Below the pieces are notes generated by a model that worked only from the letters and a program-made list of their open reading frames with translations, ran no database searches and was not told where the DNA came from. Of a DNA stretch of 64,000 nucleotides, positions 33,868 through 41,363 are shown one piece after another. The DNA comes from Streptomyces blattellae (GTDB taxonomy: Bacteria; Actinomycetota; Actinomycetes; Streptomycetales; Streptomycetaceae), in assembly GCF_009709555.1 (NCBI RefSeq), contig NZ_WJBG01000119.1:1-64000 (forward strand), given 5' to 3'. The translations under genes and the position numbers were made by a program. The number at the start of each line of letters is the position of its first letter. Position 1 is the first letter of the stretch.

Positions 33868-35061
33868 ATGTCGTACGTGGAAATGCCGGGCGCGAAGGTA
33901 CCGATCCGCATGTGGGCCGATCCGGCGACGGTCGAGGAGGTCGCGCTTCAGCAGCTGCGCAACGTGGCGACCCTGCCGTGGATCGAGGGGCTTGCGGTCA
34001 TGCCGGACGTCCACTACGGGAAGGGTGCGACGGTCGGGTCCGTCATCGCGATGCGGGGGGCTGTGTGTCCCGCGGCGGTGGGGGTGGACATCGGGTGCGG
34101 GATGTCGGCGGTGAAGACGTCGCTGACGGTCAATGACCTGCCGGGGGATCTGTCGAGGCTGCGGTCGAAGATCGAGGCTGCGATTCCGGTGGGGCGGGGG
34201 ATGCATGGCAGTCCTGTCGAGCCGGGGCGGTTCCATGGGTTCGCCACTGGGGGGTGGGATGACTTCTGGGGGCGGTTCGAGGGGGTTGCGGAAGCGGTCA
34301 AGTTCCGGCGGGAGCGGGCGGCTCTGCAGATGGGGACACTCGGAGCCGGCAACCACTTCTGCGAGGTTTGTGTAGATGCGTCCGGTTCGGTGTGGCTCAT
34401 GCTGCACTCCGGTTCCCGCAACATAGGCAAGGAACTGGCGGAGCATCACATCGGCGTCGCTCAGAAGCTTCCGCACAACCAGGGCTTGGTTGACCGTGAC
34501 CTCGCAGTCTTCGTGGCGGACACCCCGCAGATGGCGGCGTACCGGAACGACCTGTTCTGGGGGCAGGAGTACGCGAAGTACAACCGCTCGATCATGATGG
34601 CGCTCCTGAAGGACGTGATCCGCAAGGAGTTCAAGAAGGCGAACCCGGCCTTCGAGCCGGAGATCAGCTGCCATCACAATTATGTGAATGTCGAGCGCTA
34701 CGAGGGCATGGACCTGCTCGTCACACGCAAGGGTGCGATCAGCGCCAGGACCGGCGAGTACGGCATCATCCCGGGCTCGATGGGCACGGGCTCGTACATC
34801 GTGACGGGACTGGGCAACGAGAAGTCGTTCAACTCGGCTTCGCACGGGGCCGGTCGGCGCATGAGCTGGAACGCGGCGAAGCGGCGGTTCTCGACAAAGG
34901 ACCTGGAGGAGCAGACGCGGGGCGTGGAGTGCCGTAAGGACTCCGGTGTCGTGGACGAGATCCCTGGTGCCTACAAGCCGATCGAGCAGGTCATCGATCA
35001 GCAGCGCGACCTCGTCCAGGTCGTGGCGAAGCTGAAGCAGGTTGTGTGCGTGAAGGGTTGA
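33868..35061 (+). CDS. rtcB: RtcB family RNA ligase
   Basis: A 397-residue GTP-dependent RNA ligase that joins 2',3'-cyclic phosphate or 3'-phosphate to 5'-OH ends in RNA repair. Metal and catalytic motifs are VGVDIGCGM (Asp, Cys), HYGKGATVGSV, the GAGNHFCEV Asn-His pair, CHHNY, and SASHGAGRRMSW with the guanylylated His. Length fits the short bacterial group. ATG 33868 aligns with family N-termini (SYVEMPGAKVPIRMW); GTG 33844 would add eight residues. No archease or rtcA gene is adjacent. Confidence 0.9.
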   Translation: MSYVEMPGAKVPIRMWADPATVEEVALQQLRNVATLPWIEGLAVMPDVHYGKGATVGSVIAMRGAVCPAAVGVDIGCGMSAVKTSLTVNDLPGDLSRLRSKIEAAIPVGRGMHGSPVEPGRFHGFATGGWDDFWGRFEGVAEAVKFRRERAALQMGTLGAGNHFCEVCVDASGSVWLMLHSGSRNIGKELAEHHIGVAQKLPHNQGLVDRDLAVFVADTPQMAAYRNDLFWGQEYAKYNRSIMMALLKDVIRKEFKKANPAFEPEISCHHNYVNVERYEGMDLLVTRKGAISARTGEYGIIPGSMGTGSYIVTGLGNEKSFNSASHGAGRRMSWNAAKRRFSTKDLEEQTRGVECRKDSGVVDEIPGAYKPIEQVIDQQRDLVQVVAKLKQVVCVKG

Positions 35062-35080
35062 CGGGGCCGGGCAGCCCTTC

Positions 35081-35251
35081 TTACTTCGCGTGCGTCACCG
35101 CATAGATCATCACGAACGCCACGATGTGGATGCCGAAGAGGAAGTACGCGAGGTAGTACCAGACGATGCGCTCGCGTTTCTTTTCCAGGGCCAGCTGGCG
35201 CTGTTCGCGGTCGTTCTTTTCCTGTTCCTGTTCCTGTTCCTGTTCTGGCAT
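35081..35251 (-). CDS. Small single-pass membrane protein
   Basis: 56 residues. A charged N-terminal half with a Glu-Gln repeat (PEQEQEQEQEKN, coded by four CCTGTT hexamers) and an amphipathic helix (REQRQLALEKKRERI) lead into one transmembrane helix (VWYYLAYFLFGIHIVAFVMIYAV). It resembles small actinobacterial membrane proteins of unknown function. Its ATG overlaps the stop of the SDR gene by one base (TGATG), with AGGGAG just upstream, so translation is coupled. Confidence 0.75.
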   Translation of the reverse strand: MPEQEQEQEQEKNDREQRQLALEKKRERIVWYYLAYFLFGIHIVAFVMIYAVTHAK

Positions 35252-36018
35252 CACAACTCCCTGTGCACCTTGGTGTTGGAGGCTTGGGCGCGGGGGCGGA
35301 CGACGAGGAGGTCGATGTTGACGTGGCTGGGGCGGGTGACCGTCCAGGTGATCGTGTCGGCCACGTCGTCGGCCGTCAGGGGTTCGGCCACGCCTTCGTA
35401 GACCTTCTCCGCCTTCTCCTGGTCGCCGTCGAAGCGGGTCAGTGCGAATTCGTCTGTCTTGACCATGCCGGGGGCGATCTCGATGACGCGGACCGGTTGG
35501 CCCACGATTTCGAGGCGGAGGGTTTCGGCGAGGACGTGGACGCCGTGTTTGGCGGCGACGTAGCCGGCGCCGCCTTCGTAGGTGGCGTGGCCCGCGGTGG
35601 ACGAGACGACGACCACTGTGCCGTCGCCGCTGGCGCTGAGGGCGGGGAGCAGGGCCTGGGTGAGGTTCAGGGTGCCGATGACGTTCGTCTCGTACATCTG
35701 GCGCCAGTCGGCCGGGTCGCCGGTCGCGACCGGGTCGGCGCCCAGTGCGCCGCCCGCGTTGTTGATCAGGACGCCGATCATGCGGAAGGCGCTCGCGAAC
35801 TCGTCGACCGCCGCGCGGTCGGTGACGTCGAGGGCGTATGCCGTGGCCGAGTGACCCGCCTGGTTGATCTCCTCGGCCAGCGCCTCGATGCGGTCCTTGC
35901 GACGGGCGGTGAGCACGACGCGGTAGCCCGCGGCCGCCAGCCGCCGTGCCGTCGCGGCGCCGATTCCGCTGCTGGCACCGGTGACGACGGCGATACGGGA
36001 CGCGGCGGCGGGGGTCAT
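35251..36018 (-). CDS. Short-chain dehydrogenase/reductase (SDR)
   Basis: A 255-residue classical SDR. Cofactor motif VVTGASSGIG near residue 10, RR after strand 2 suggesting NADP preference (LTARRKDR), LINNAGG, the catalytic Ser in VVVVSSTAGH and YVAAKHG as YxxxK, then IAPGMVKTDE. The overall pattern resembles the YdfG/serine-dehydrogenase-like SDRs. ATG 36018 follows GGAG by 8 bases; an ATG at 36042 would add eight residues. It is co-translated with the small membrane protein downstream. Confidence 0.9.
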   Translation of the reverse strand: MTPAAASRIAVVTGASSGIGAATARRLAAAGYRVVLTARRKDRIEALAEEINQAGHSATAYALDVTDRAAVDEFASAFRMIGVLINNAGGALGADPVATGDPADWRQMYETNVIGTLNLTQALLPALSASGDGTVVVVSSTAGHATYEGGAGYVAAKHGVHVLAETLRLEIVGQPVRVIEIAPGMVKTDEFALTRFDGDQEKAEKVYEGVAEPLTADDVADTITWTVTRPSHVNIDLLVVRPRAQASNTKVHREL

Positions 36019-36204
36019 ACGGCAGCTCCAGGGGCGGGGCATCGGGGGTTCGTACTCGTTGTGTGCCTCCGGTCAGGATAGGCGGGGCGCAGACAGCGGC
36101 CGGGTGCCGGTTCGAGGGGTGGGACATCCGGCGAGCGGGACGGCCGGTCCCGGGCGGACAATGAAGTGGGTGGTCCTCTCCCGAGTCAGGAGGTGGATCA
36201 GATC

Positions 36205-36642
36205 ATGGGCGAAGCTCGTGATGTCATGGACCGGCTCACGGATGCGGTCACCTCGACGCCGGATCTCAAGGCCCTCGCCGAGCTCTACGCCGAGGACGCG
36301 GTCGCGATCACGCCGGACGGCGGGGAGATCCACGGGCGCGACCACATCGTCGAGTACTGGCGTCAGATGACGGACGCGGTTCCTGAGGGGACGTACGAGC
36401 CGGTGTATTCGTACGAGATCGGGGACACCGCCATCGACGAGGGGTTCTTCAGCGGCAAGAACACCGGACCGATCCAGCTGCCCTCCGGGGAGTCCCTGCC
36501 GGCCACGCAGAAGGAGATCAGGCTCCGCGGGGTCGATTTCGCGACGGTCCGGGACGGCCGGATCGTCAGTTATCGCCTCTACTTCGATCAGATGGAGTTC
36601 CTGGAGCAGCTGGGGCTGCTGCCCGACGAACTGCCGACCTGA
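36205..36642 (+). CDS. SnoaL/NTF2-like (SgcJ-type) protein
   Basis: A 145-residue cone-fold protein of the DUF4440/SnoaL group: LAELYAEDAVAITPDGGEIHGRDHIVEYWRQM, then VDFATVRDGRIVSYRLYFDQMEFLEQLG. The pocket may bind a small ligand or catalyse an aldol-like or isomerase reaction; no specific activity can be assigned. ATG 36205 lies 10 bases after AGGAGG; GTG 36193 would overlap that site. Confidence 0.8.
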   Translation: MGEARDVMDRLTDAVTSTPDLKALAELYAEDAVAITPDGGEIHGRDHIVEYWRQMTDAVPEGTYEPVYSYEIGDTAIDEGFFSGKNTGPIQLPSGESLPATQKEIRLRGVDFATVRDGRIVSYRLYFDQMEFLEQLGLLPDELPT

Positions 36643-36660
36643 GTCCGCTACGGCACTTAG

Positions 36661-36712
36661 ATCACCTACGTCACCTATGTCACCTGCGTCACCTCGTCAC
36701 CTGCGTCACTGC
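36661..36712. repeat. 9-bp tandem repeat at the 3' end of the YnfA gene
   Basis: Six units of GTCACCTGC type (one is 8 bases): variants end in TAC, TAT and TGC. The last unit contains the stop codon of the minus-strand YnfA gene, so the array looks like repeated copies of that gene's end. Confidence 0.85.
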
Positions 36713-37041
36713 CCGCGCGGCGCGTACATGATCACGGCCATGCCCGCGAGGCAGATCAGTGCGCCCGCGACGTCCCAGCGGTCCGGCCGGTAGCCGTCGG
36801 CGACCATGCCCCAGGCGATCGAACCGGCGACGAAGACGCCGCCGTACGCGGCGAGGATGCGGCCGAAGTGGGCGTCGGGCTGGAAGGTGGCGACGAAGCC
36901 GTAGGCGCCGAGGGCGAGGACGCCGCAGCCGACCCACAGCCAGCCGCGGTGCTCGCGCAGGCCCTGCCAGACCAGCCAGGCGCCGCCGATCTCGAACAGC
37001 GCGGCGAGGACGAAGAGGGCGGCGGAGCGGAGGACGAACAT
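36706..37041 (-). CDS. YnfA/UPF0060 family membrane protein
   Basis: A 111-residue protein with four transmembrane helices ([80 protein letters not shown]). [11 protein letters not shown] and AAYGGVFV are hallmarks of UPF0060, a small multidrug-resistance-like family whose substrate is unknown. ATG 37041 begins the first helix. The stop is within a tandem 9-bp repeat. Confidence 0.9.
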   Translation of the reverse strand: MFVLRSAALFVLAALFEIGGAWLVWQGLREHRGWLWVGCGVLALGAYGFVATFQPDAHFGRILAAYGGVFVAGSIAWGMVADGYRPDRWDVAGALICLAGMAVIMYAPRGQ

Positions 37042-37166
37042 GCCGGCAGCTTCGCACGGCCTCTTCCTGGTGCCCGCGTCACCTGTTGGACGGCGCCTGC
37101 GGCCCGCTCCGCGTGGGATACATGGCATACATCCGTACCGCCACGGTGGAGTGAGGAGTCGGCTGG

Positions 37167-37637
37167 ATGAGAACGACGCGGGCGCTGGCGGCGTGCGGTG
37201 CCGCCCTGATGATGATCGGCGGCGCGGCCCCGTACGCTTTCGCCGACTCCGGCCCCGAGGACGGCCTCGCCTATCACGGAGCCGTGTTCATGGCCGCGGG
37301 CCGGGTCGACGTACGGTTCACTCCGCGCAACCAAGGGCCGGTCGCCGTGCCCGACGCGTCGGTGCGGTTGCTCTGGTCGGAGCCGCTCGCCGACCGGCAG
37401 ACGCTGCCGGACGGATGTGCGCGCTCCGGGGAGCGGGCGGTGCTGTGCGGGGTGGGGGCGCTGGCCGCGAAGGGGGCGGGCGAGCCGATGAGTCTGCGGG
37501 TGCGGCTGCGGGAGGCGCCGTCGGAGGTGCTGCTGGAGATCGACACCGCGTGGTACGGCGCGACGGCGGACCGCCACCTGGACAACGACCCGCAGCGGGT
37601 GCTGGTGCTGGACACCGGGGACGAGTACTACTTCTAG
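37167..37637 (+). CDS. Secreted protein of unknown function
   Basis: A 156-residue protein with a Sec signal peptide ([25 protein letters not shown], cleavage likely after AFA near residue 26). The mature part looks like a single beta-sandwich ([47 protein letters not shown]) with two cysteines that may form a disulfide. ATG 37167 follows GAGGAG by about 9 bases. Its last 14 bases are the start of an 18-bp tandem repeat running past the stop. Confidence 0.7.
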   Translation: MRTTRALAACGAALMMIGGAAPYAFADSGPEDGLAYHGAVFMAAGRVDVRFTPRNQGPVAVPDASVRLLWSEPLADRQTLPDGCARSGERAVLCGVGALAAKGAGEPMSLRVRLREAPSEVLLEIDTAWYGATADRHLDNDPQRVLVLDTGDEYYF

Positions 37638-37677
37638 ATCCGGTACCACTTCTGGATCCAGTACTGCTTCTAGATCC
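37624..37677. repeat. 18-bp tandem repeat over a stop codon
   Basis: Three tandem 18-base units of the form AGTACTACTTCTAGATCC. The first contains the stop codon TAG of the secreted protein gene; the second has TGG there and the third TAG again. The unit keeps frame, so a stop mutation would extend the protein by 12 codons. Confidence 0.85.
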
Positions 37678-37740
37678 AGCGGTGCGGCGACTGCTGCGTC
37701 GCACGATCTCTGCGCGGCGCAGATGAAAGGAGCGGGCGGG

Positions 37741-38214
37741 ATGACGGGCGATGCACGGGCGCGGCTGCTCCAGGAGCTGTCCGCGGTGTCCCGCCGTTAC
37801 ATGGCCTCGTACGCCCTGTTCAACCAGGCCGTCGCCGACCGTCTCGGCCTGCACCCCACCGATCTGCAGTGCCTGAGCCTGCTCACGCTGGAGGGCGGCC
37901 CGGTGACGACGGGCCGGATCGCGGAGCTGACGGGGCTGACGACCGGTTCGGCGACGCGGCTGGTGGACCGGCTGGAGAAGGCGGGGTACGTGGTCCGGGA
38001 GCGGGACGCGAGTGACCGGCGGCGGGTGCTGGTGGCGACCGTGCCGGAGAAGAGCGCCGAGTTCGGGCGGATGTGGGAGCGGCTGAGCGGCGGCTGGTCG
38101 GCCCTCTTCGACGATCTGGACGATGCCGAACTCGCCCTGATCATCGGGCACATGAGGCGGACGGTGGAGTTCAGCGGGGAGCAGATCGCACGGCTGCGGG
38201 CCGAGACGCCGTGA
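37741..38214 (+). CDS. MarR family transcriptional regulator
   Basis: A 157-residue winged-helix protein. The DNA-binding part is LTLEGGPVTTGRIAELTGLTTGSATRLVDRLEKAGYVVRERDASDRRRVLV, with the DxRxxR wing signature; helices at both ends would make the dimer interface. ATG 37741 lies 8 bases after AAAGGAG. An upstream ATG at 37723 lacks a binding site. The regulated gene is unknown; the nearest genes are an HxlR regulator facing it and the secreted protein upstream. Confidence 0.9.
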   Translation: MTGDARARLLQELSAVSRRYMASYALFNQAVADRLGLHPTDLQCLSLLTLEGGPVTTGRIAELTGLTTGSATRLVDRLEKAGYVVRERDASDRRRVLVATVPEKSAEFGRMWERLSGGWSALFDDLDDAELALIIGHMRRTVEFSGEQIARLRAETP

Positions 38215-38251
38215 GCTCCGCTGGGTGCCTGTCGCTGCGGTAGTCGCTGAT

Positions 38252-38662
38252 TCAACGCAGGCGCAGGTTCTCCGCGTCGTACCGCTTCCGTGCCTCGTGG
38301 ACCTGATCGATGTGGGTCTCCGCCCAGTCCTTCACCGCGGTGAGCATGTGGGACAGGCTGGCGCCCAGCGGGGTGACTTCGTAGTCCACGCGGACGGGGA
38401 CGGACGGGGTGACCTTGCGGGTGAGGAGGCCGTCGCGTTCCAGTGAGCGCAGGGTCTGGGTGAGCATCTTGGGGCTCACCCCGGGGATCTTGCGGCCGAG
38501 GTCGCTGTAGCGCATGGGGCCGGAGGAGAGGGCGGAGAGGACCAGGCCGACCCACTTGTCGCTGATGCGGCCGAGGAGCTGGTGGGTGGGGCAGCCGCGG
38601 ATGAACGCGTCGTATTCGACGCGGGCTTCTTCGCGCCGCTGGGCCGCGGTCTTGGTCGCCAT
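38252..38662 (-). CDS. HxlR family transcriptional regulator
   Basis: A 136-residue winged helix of the HxlR/YodB type: CPTHQLLGRISDKWVGLVLSAL, MRYSDLGRKIPGVSPKMLTQTLRSLERDGLLTR, and VDYEVTPLGASL. The single Cys near residue 24 sits where thiol-sensing members carry their reactive cysteine. It is divergent from an NADP-dependent quinone-reductase-like gene, which is the usual target of this family. Confidence 0.9.
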   Translation of the reverse strand: MATKTAAQRREEARVEYDAFIRGCPTHQLLGRISDKWVGLVLSALSSGPMRYSDLGRKIPGVSPKMLTQTLRSLERDGLLTRKVTPSVPVRVDYEVTPLGASLSHMLTAVKDWAETHIDQVHEARKRYDAENLRLR

Positions 38663-38698
38663 GGCTCACCTCGGGGATACGTACGCACCTTCGGGTAA

Positions 38699-38719
38699 CT
38701 ACTTACTTATGGATAGTAG
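38699..38719. promoter_or_regulatory. Candidate HxlR operator
   Basis: CTACT and AGTAG form an inverted repeat 11 bases apart inside an A/T-rich patch of the divergent promoter region. The local composition and symmetry fit an operator, but the family's sites are too varied to be sure. Confidence 0.4.
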
Positions 38720-38786
38720 CTCTCCCTAGGGTTGCTGTGGCAGGGGAGATACCCGTGCTGACAGTGACGATGGGGAGCTATCGGTC

Positions 38787-39671
38787 ATGCGAGCTGTTGT
38801 GGTGACGACGTTCGGCGGGCCCGAGGCCGTGGAGGTCGTGGAGACCGAGGTGCCGGAGCCCGGCGCGGGGCAGGTGCGGATCAAGGTGGCGGCGGCCGCG
38901 CTCAACCCCGTGGACGCGGCGGTGCGCGTGGGCGTCTTCGGCCGCGCGCGTGAGCGGTTCGGGTTCGGCTGGGATGTGGCCGGGACCGTCGACGCGATCG
39001 GTGAGGGGAGCGGGTGGCGGGTCGGCGACGAGGTGGTGGCCCTGCACAACGGCCCGGTGAAGCCGCTGGGCACGCACGCCGAGTACGTCGTCCTCGACTC
39101 GGACGCGGTGGCGAAGGCACCGGCGAGCGTCGACGCCGTCCACGCCGCCACGCTTCCGCTGAACGCCCTGACCGCCGTACAGGCCCTGGACCAGCTGGAG
39201 TTGACGCCGGATCAGTCGCTCCTGGTGACGGGCGCCGCGGGCGCGGTCGGCGGGTACGCCGTCCAACTCGCCGCGCACCGGGGGATATCCGTGACCGCGC
39301 TGGCCCGGGAGAAGGACGAGGCACTCGTACGGTCCCTGGGGGCGGCCCACTTCACGACCGGTGACGGGGGCGGCTTCGATGCCGTACTCGACGCGGCGAA
39401 CCTCGCGGCGGCGGCGCTGGAGCGGGTGCGGGACGGAGGCGCGTACGTCGGCGTCATCCCCCAGGGCGCACCGGCGTCCGTGCGCGGGGTGCGGGTCGGC
39501 GCGGTCCAGGTCGGAACCGACGGGGCGCGGCTGGCGGAGCTGGTGCGGCTGGTGGACGACGGGGTGCTGACTTTCCGCGTCGCCGAGACGTACCGCCTGG
39601 ACGAGGCGGCGAAGGCGCACGGCCGGCTGGCGGAGGGTGGGGTGCGGGGGCGGATTGTGCTGGTGCCTTGA
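38787..39671 (+). CDS. NADP-dependent quinone oxidoreductase-like protein (MDR family)
   Basis: A 294-residue zinc-independent medium-chain dehydrogenase/reductase. N-terminal catalytic fold TTFGGPEAVEVVETEVPEPGAGQVRIKV, FGFGWDVAGTVDAIG and VVALHNG lead into the Rossmann motif VTGAAGAVGGYAVQLA. No zinc-ligand cysteines are seen. ATG 38787 is used. Likely controlled by the divergent HxlR gene, perhaps in response to quinones or electrophiles. The last codons and stop are duplicated in tandem at 39660-39691. Confidence 0.9.
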   Translation: MRAVVVTTFGGPEAVEVVETEVPEPGAGQVRIKVAAAALNPVDAAVRVGVFGRARERFGFGWDVAGTVDAIGEGSGWRVGDEVVALHNGPVKPLGTHAEYVVLDSDAVAKAPASVDAVHAATLPLNALTAVQALDQLELTPDQSLLVTGAAGAVGGYAVQLAAHRGISVTALAREKDEALVRSLGAAHFTTGDGGGFDAVLDAANLAAAALERVRDGGAYVGVIPQGAPASVRGVRVGAVQVGTDGARLAELVRLVDDGVLTFRVAETYRLDEAAKAHGRLAEGGVRGRIVLVP

Positions 39672-39691
39672 GGGTCTGGTGCCTTGAGGGT
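39660..39691. repeat. 16-bp tandem duplication over a stop codon
   Basis: CTGGTGCCTTGAGGGT occurs twice in tandem. The first copy contains the stop (TGA, 39669-39671) of the quinone-reductase-like gene. Confidence 0.9.
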
Positions 39692-39736
39692 TCGGTTCCC
39701 TGGGGCTGGTTGTTCGCCTGGGTGAGCTGACTGGTG

Positions 39737-40279
39737 CTAGTTCTTCGCGTCCGGTTTCCAGTCCTGGGCGAGGAGTCCGAACACGACCTCGTCCAGGAAC
39801 TCGCCCATCACCCAGGCTGAGGAGCGCAGCACGCCCTCGCGGACGAAGCCGTTGCGCTCGGCGGAGCGCTGCATCGCGATGTTGTCCGACAGCGTCTCGA
39901 TCTGCAGCCGCTGCAGGCCGCGCACGACGAAACCGTAGTGGCACAGCACCGCGACGACGTCGGTGCCGTAGCCCTTGCCCCGGGAGGACGGCAGCAGCCC
40001 GAGGCCGATGTGCGCGGACCGGTTGTGGGTGTCGATGCCCCACAGCTGCGTGGCGCCGACCAGTGTGCCGCCGTCCAGTTCCACCACGGAGAACGGGACG
40101 TGTCCCTGTTCCTTGTCGTCCACTGCGAACTGCGCGTCCTTCGAGCCGGGCGTGATCGGCCGCCACGGCCGGCCTCCGGCCCGCGAGGCGTTGACCACGT
40201 CGTCATGCAGCTCGGCCTGCAGGACCGGTATGTCGTCCTCATGCCGGGCCCTGAGCCCCACCTTGCTCCCTCTCAGCAT
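39737..40279 (-). CDS. GNAT N-acetyltransferase (RimJ/RimL-like)
   Basis: A 180-residue acetyl-CoA-dependent N-acetyltransferase. The N-terminus KVGLRARHEDDIPVLQ is typical of the RimJ-type group. The CoA loop is SSRGKGYGTDVVAVLCHYGF, followed by LQRLQIETLSDNIAMQRSAERNGFVREGVLR. The acceptor could be a protein N-terminus or a small amine. ATG 40279 is used. Confidence 0.85.
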   Translation of the reverse strand: MLRGSKVGLRARHEDDIPVLQAELHDDVVNASRAGGRPWRPITPGSKDAQFAVDDKEQGHVPFSVVELDGGTLVGATQLWGIDTHNRSAHIGLGLLPSSRGKGYGTDVVAVLCHYGFVVRGLQRLQIETLSDNIAMQRSAERNGFVREGVLRSSAWVMGEFLDEVVFGLLAQDWKPDAKN

Positions 40280-40622
40280 GCAAGCTTCCTATCCAACCGG
40301 TCCGGTCGGCGGCAAACGAATATGAGGCCGCCTCAGCTGAAGTGGCGGCGGGAGTCATCGGTCGCGCGGACCGGGCGGGACCCGCACCGGGCGCCGGCTC
40401 TTCTGGCCTACCCGACCGGCTGAGCGATGTGTCGATGTGCGGCTACCGCCGCGCGGGCGCGACCAGCGACGGCGGACCCGCGGCCGGCCGACGCACCGGA
40501 CTTCCAGCGGAGCGCTGGGCACCGGACGCGTTGCGTCCGGCAGGGTGAGACGTTCGTAAGAAGGATCCTCGAAGGGCCGCTCATCAGGTCGTACGATCCC
40601 CGCCTTTTGCCACTATGGACGC
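40280..40622. other. Intergenic region with an inverted copy of a dispersed repeat
   Basis: 343 bases, no convincing gene. 40447-40476 contains CGCGGGCGCGACCAGCGACG, the inverted counterpart of the element near 17035. The rest holds the promoter region of the response regulator; I cannot place clear -10/-35 boxes. Confidence 0.55.
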
Positions 40623-41363
40623 GTGCCCCAGACTGTTCTGCTCGCCGAAGACGACCGCGCCATCCGTCACGCCCTGGAACGGGCCCTGACTCTGGAGGGC
40701 TACCAGGTCACCGCGGTCGCCGACGGAGTGGAGGCGCTGGCGCAGGCGCATCGCACGCCGCCGGACGTGCTGGTGCTGGATGTGATGATGCCGGGGATCG
40801 ACGGTCTCCAGGTGTGCCGGGTGCTGCGGGCGGAGGGCGACCGGACGCCGATCCTGATGCTGACGGCGCTGGTGGAGACGCAGGACCGGATCGCGGGGCT
40901 GGACGCCGGCGCCGACGACTATGTCGTCAAGCCGTTCGATGTCGAGGAGGTCTTCGCGCGGCTGCGGGCGCTGCTGCGCAGGACCGGCCCTGCCCCCGCC
41001 GAAGTGGTCCCGGTCCCAGTCCAAGTCCCGGTCCCGGCGGAGACGGAAGCGCAGCCTCCGGGGCGGTTGATCGAGGCCGCCGGGCTGCGGATCGACGTAC
41101 AGGCGCGGCGGGCGTGGCGTGGGCAGCGGGAGCTGGAGCTGACGCGCACCGAGTTCGAGCTGCTGGAGCTGCTGGTGCGCAACGCGGGCATCGTGCTCGA
41201 CCACTCCACGATCTACGACCGTATCTGGGGCTACGACTTCGGGCCGGGCTCGAAAAACCTCGCCGTGTACGTCGGCTATCTGCGCCGCAAGCTCGACGAA
41301 CCGGGTGCGCCGCAGCTGATCCACACGGTGCGGGGCGTGGGTTACGTGCTGCGGGAGCACTGA
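40623..41363 (+). CDS. OmpR/MprA-type response regulator
   Basis: A 246-residue two-component regulator. Receiver domain: LLAEDDRAIRHALE, phospho-acceptor Asp52 in VLVLDVMMPGIDG, switch Thr in MLTAL and Lys in YVVKPF. A Pro/Val/Glu-rich linker (VVPVPVQVPVPAE) joins the winged helix LTRTEFELLELLVRNAGIVLDHSTIYDRIWGYDF. The GTG at 40623 starts PQTVLLAEDD. The partner kinase begins immediately after the stop. Confidence 0.95.
   Translation: MPQTVLLAEDDRAIRHALERALTLEGYQVTAVADGVEALAQAHRTPPDVLVLDVMMPGIDGLQVCRVLRAEGDRTPILMLTALVETQDRIAGLDAGADDYVVKPFDVEEVFARLRALLRRTGPAPAEVVPVPVQVPVPAETEAQPPGRLIEAAGLRIDVQARRAWRGQRELELTRTEFELLELLVRNAGIVLDHSTIYDRIWGYDFGPGSKNLAVYVGYLRRKLDEPGAPQLIHTVRGVGYVLREH

Noticed and set aside
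36661..36712. CRISPR array or attachment site at the 9-bp repeat
   Set aside because: Units are 8-9 bases without spacers, and no cas genes, integrase or tRNA gene is nearby.
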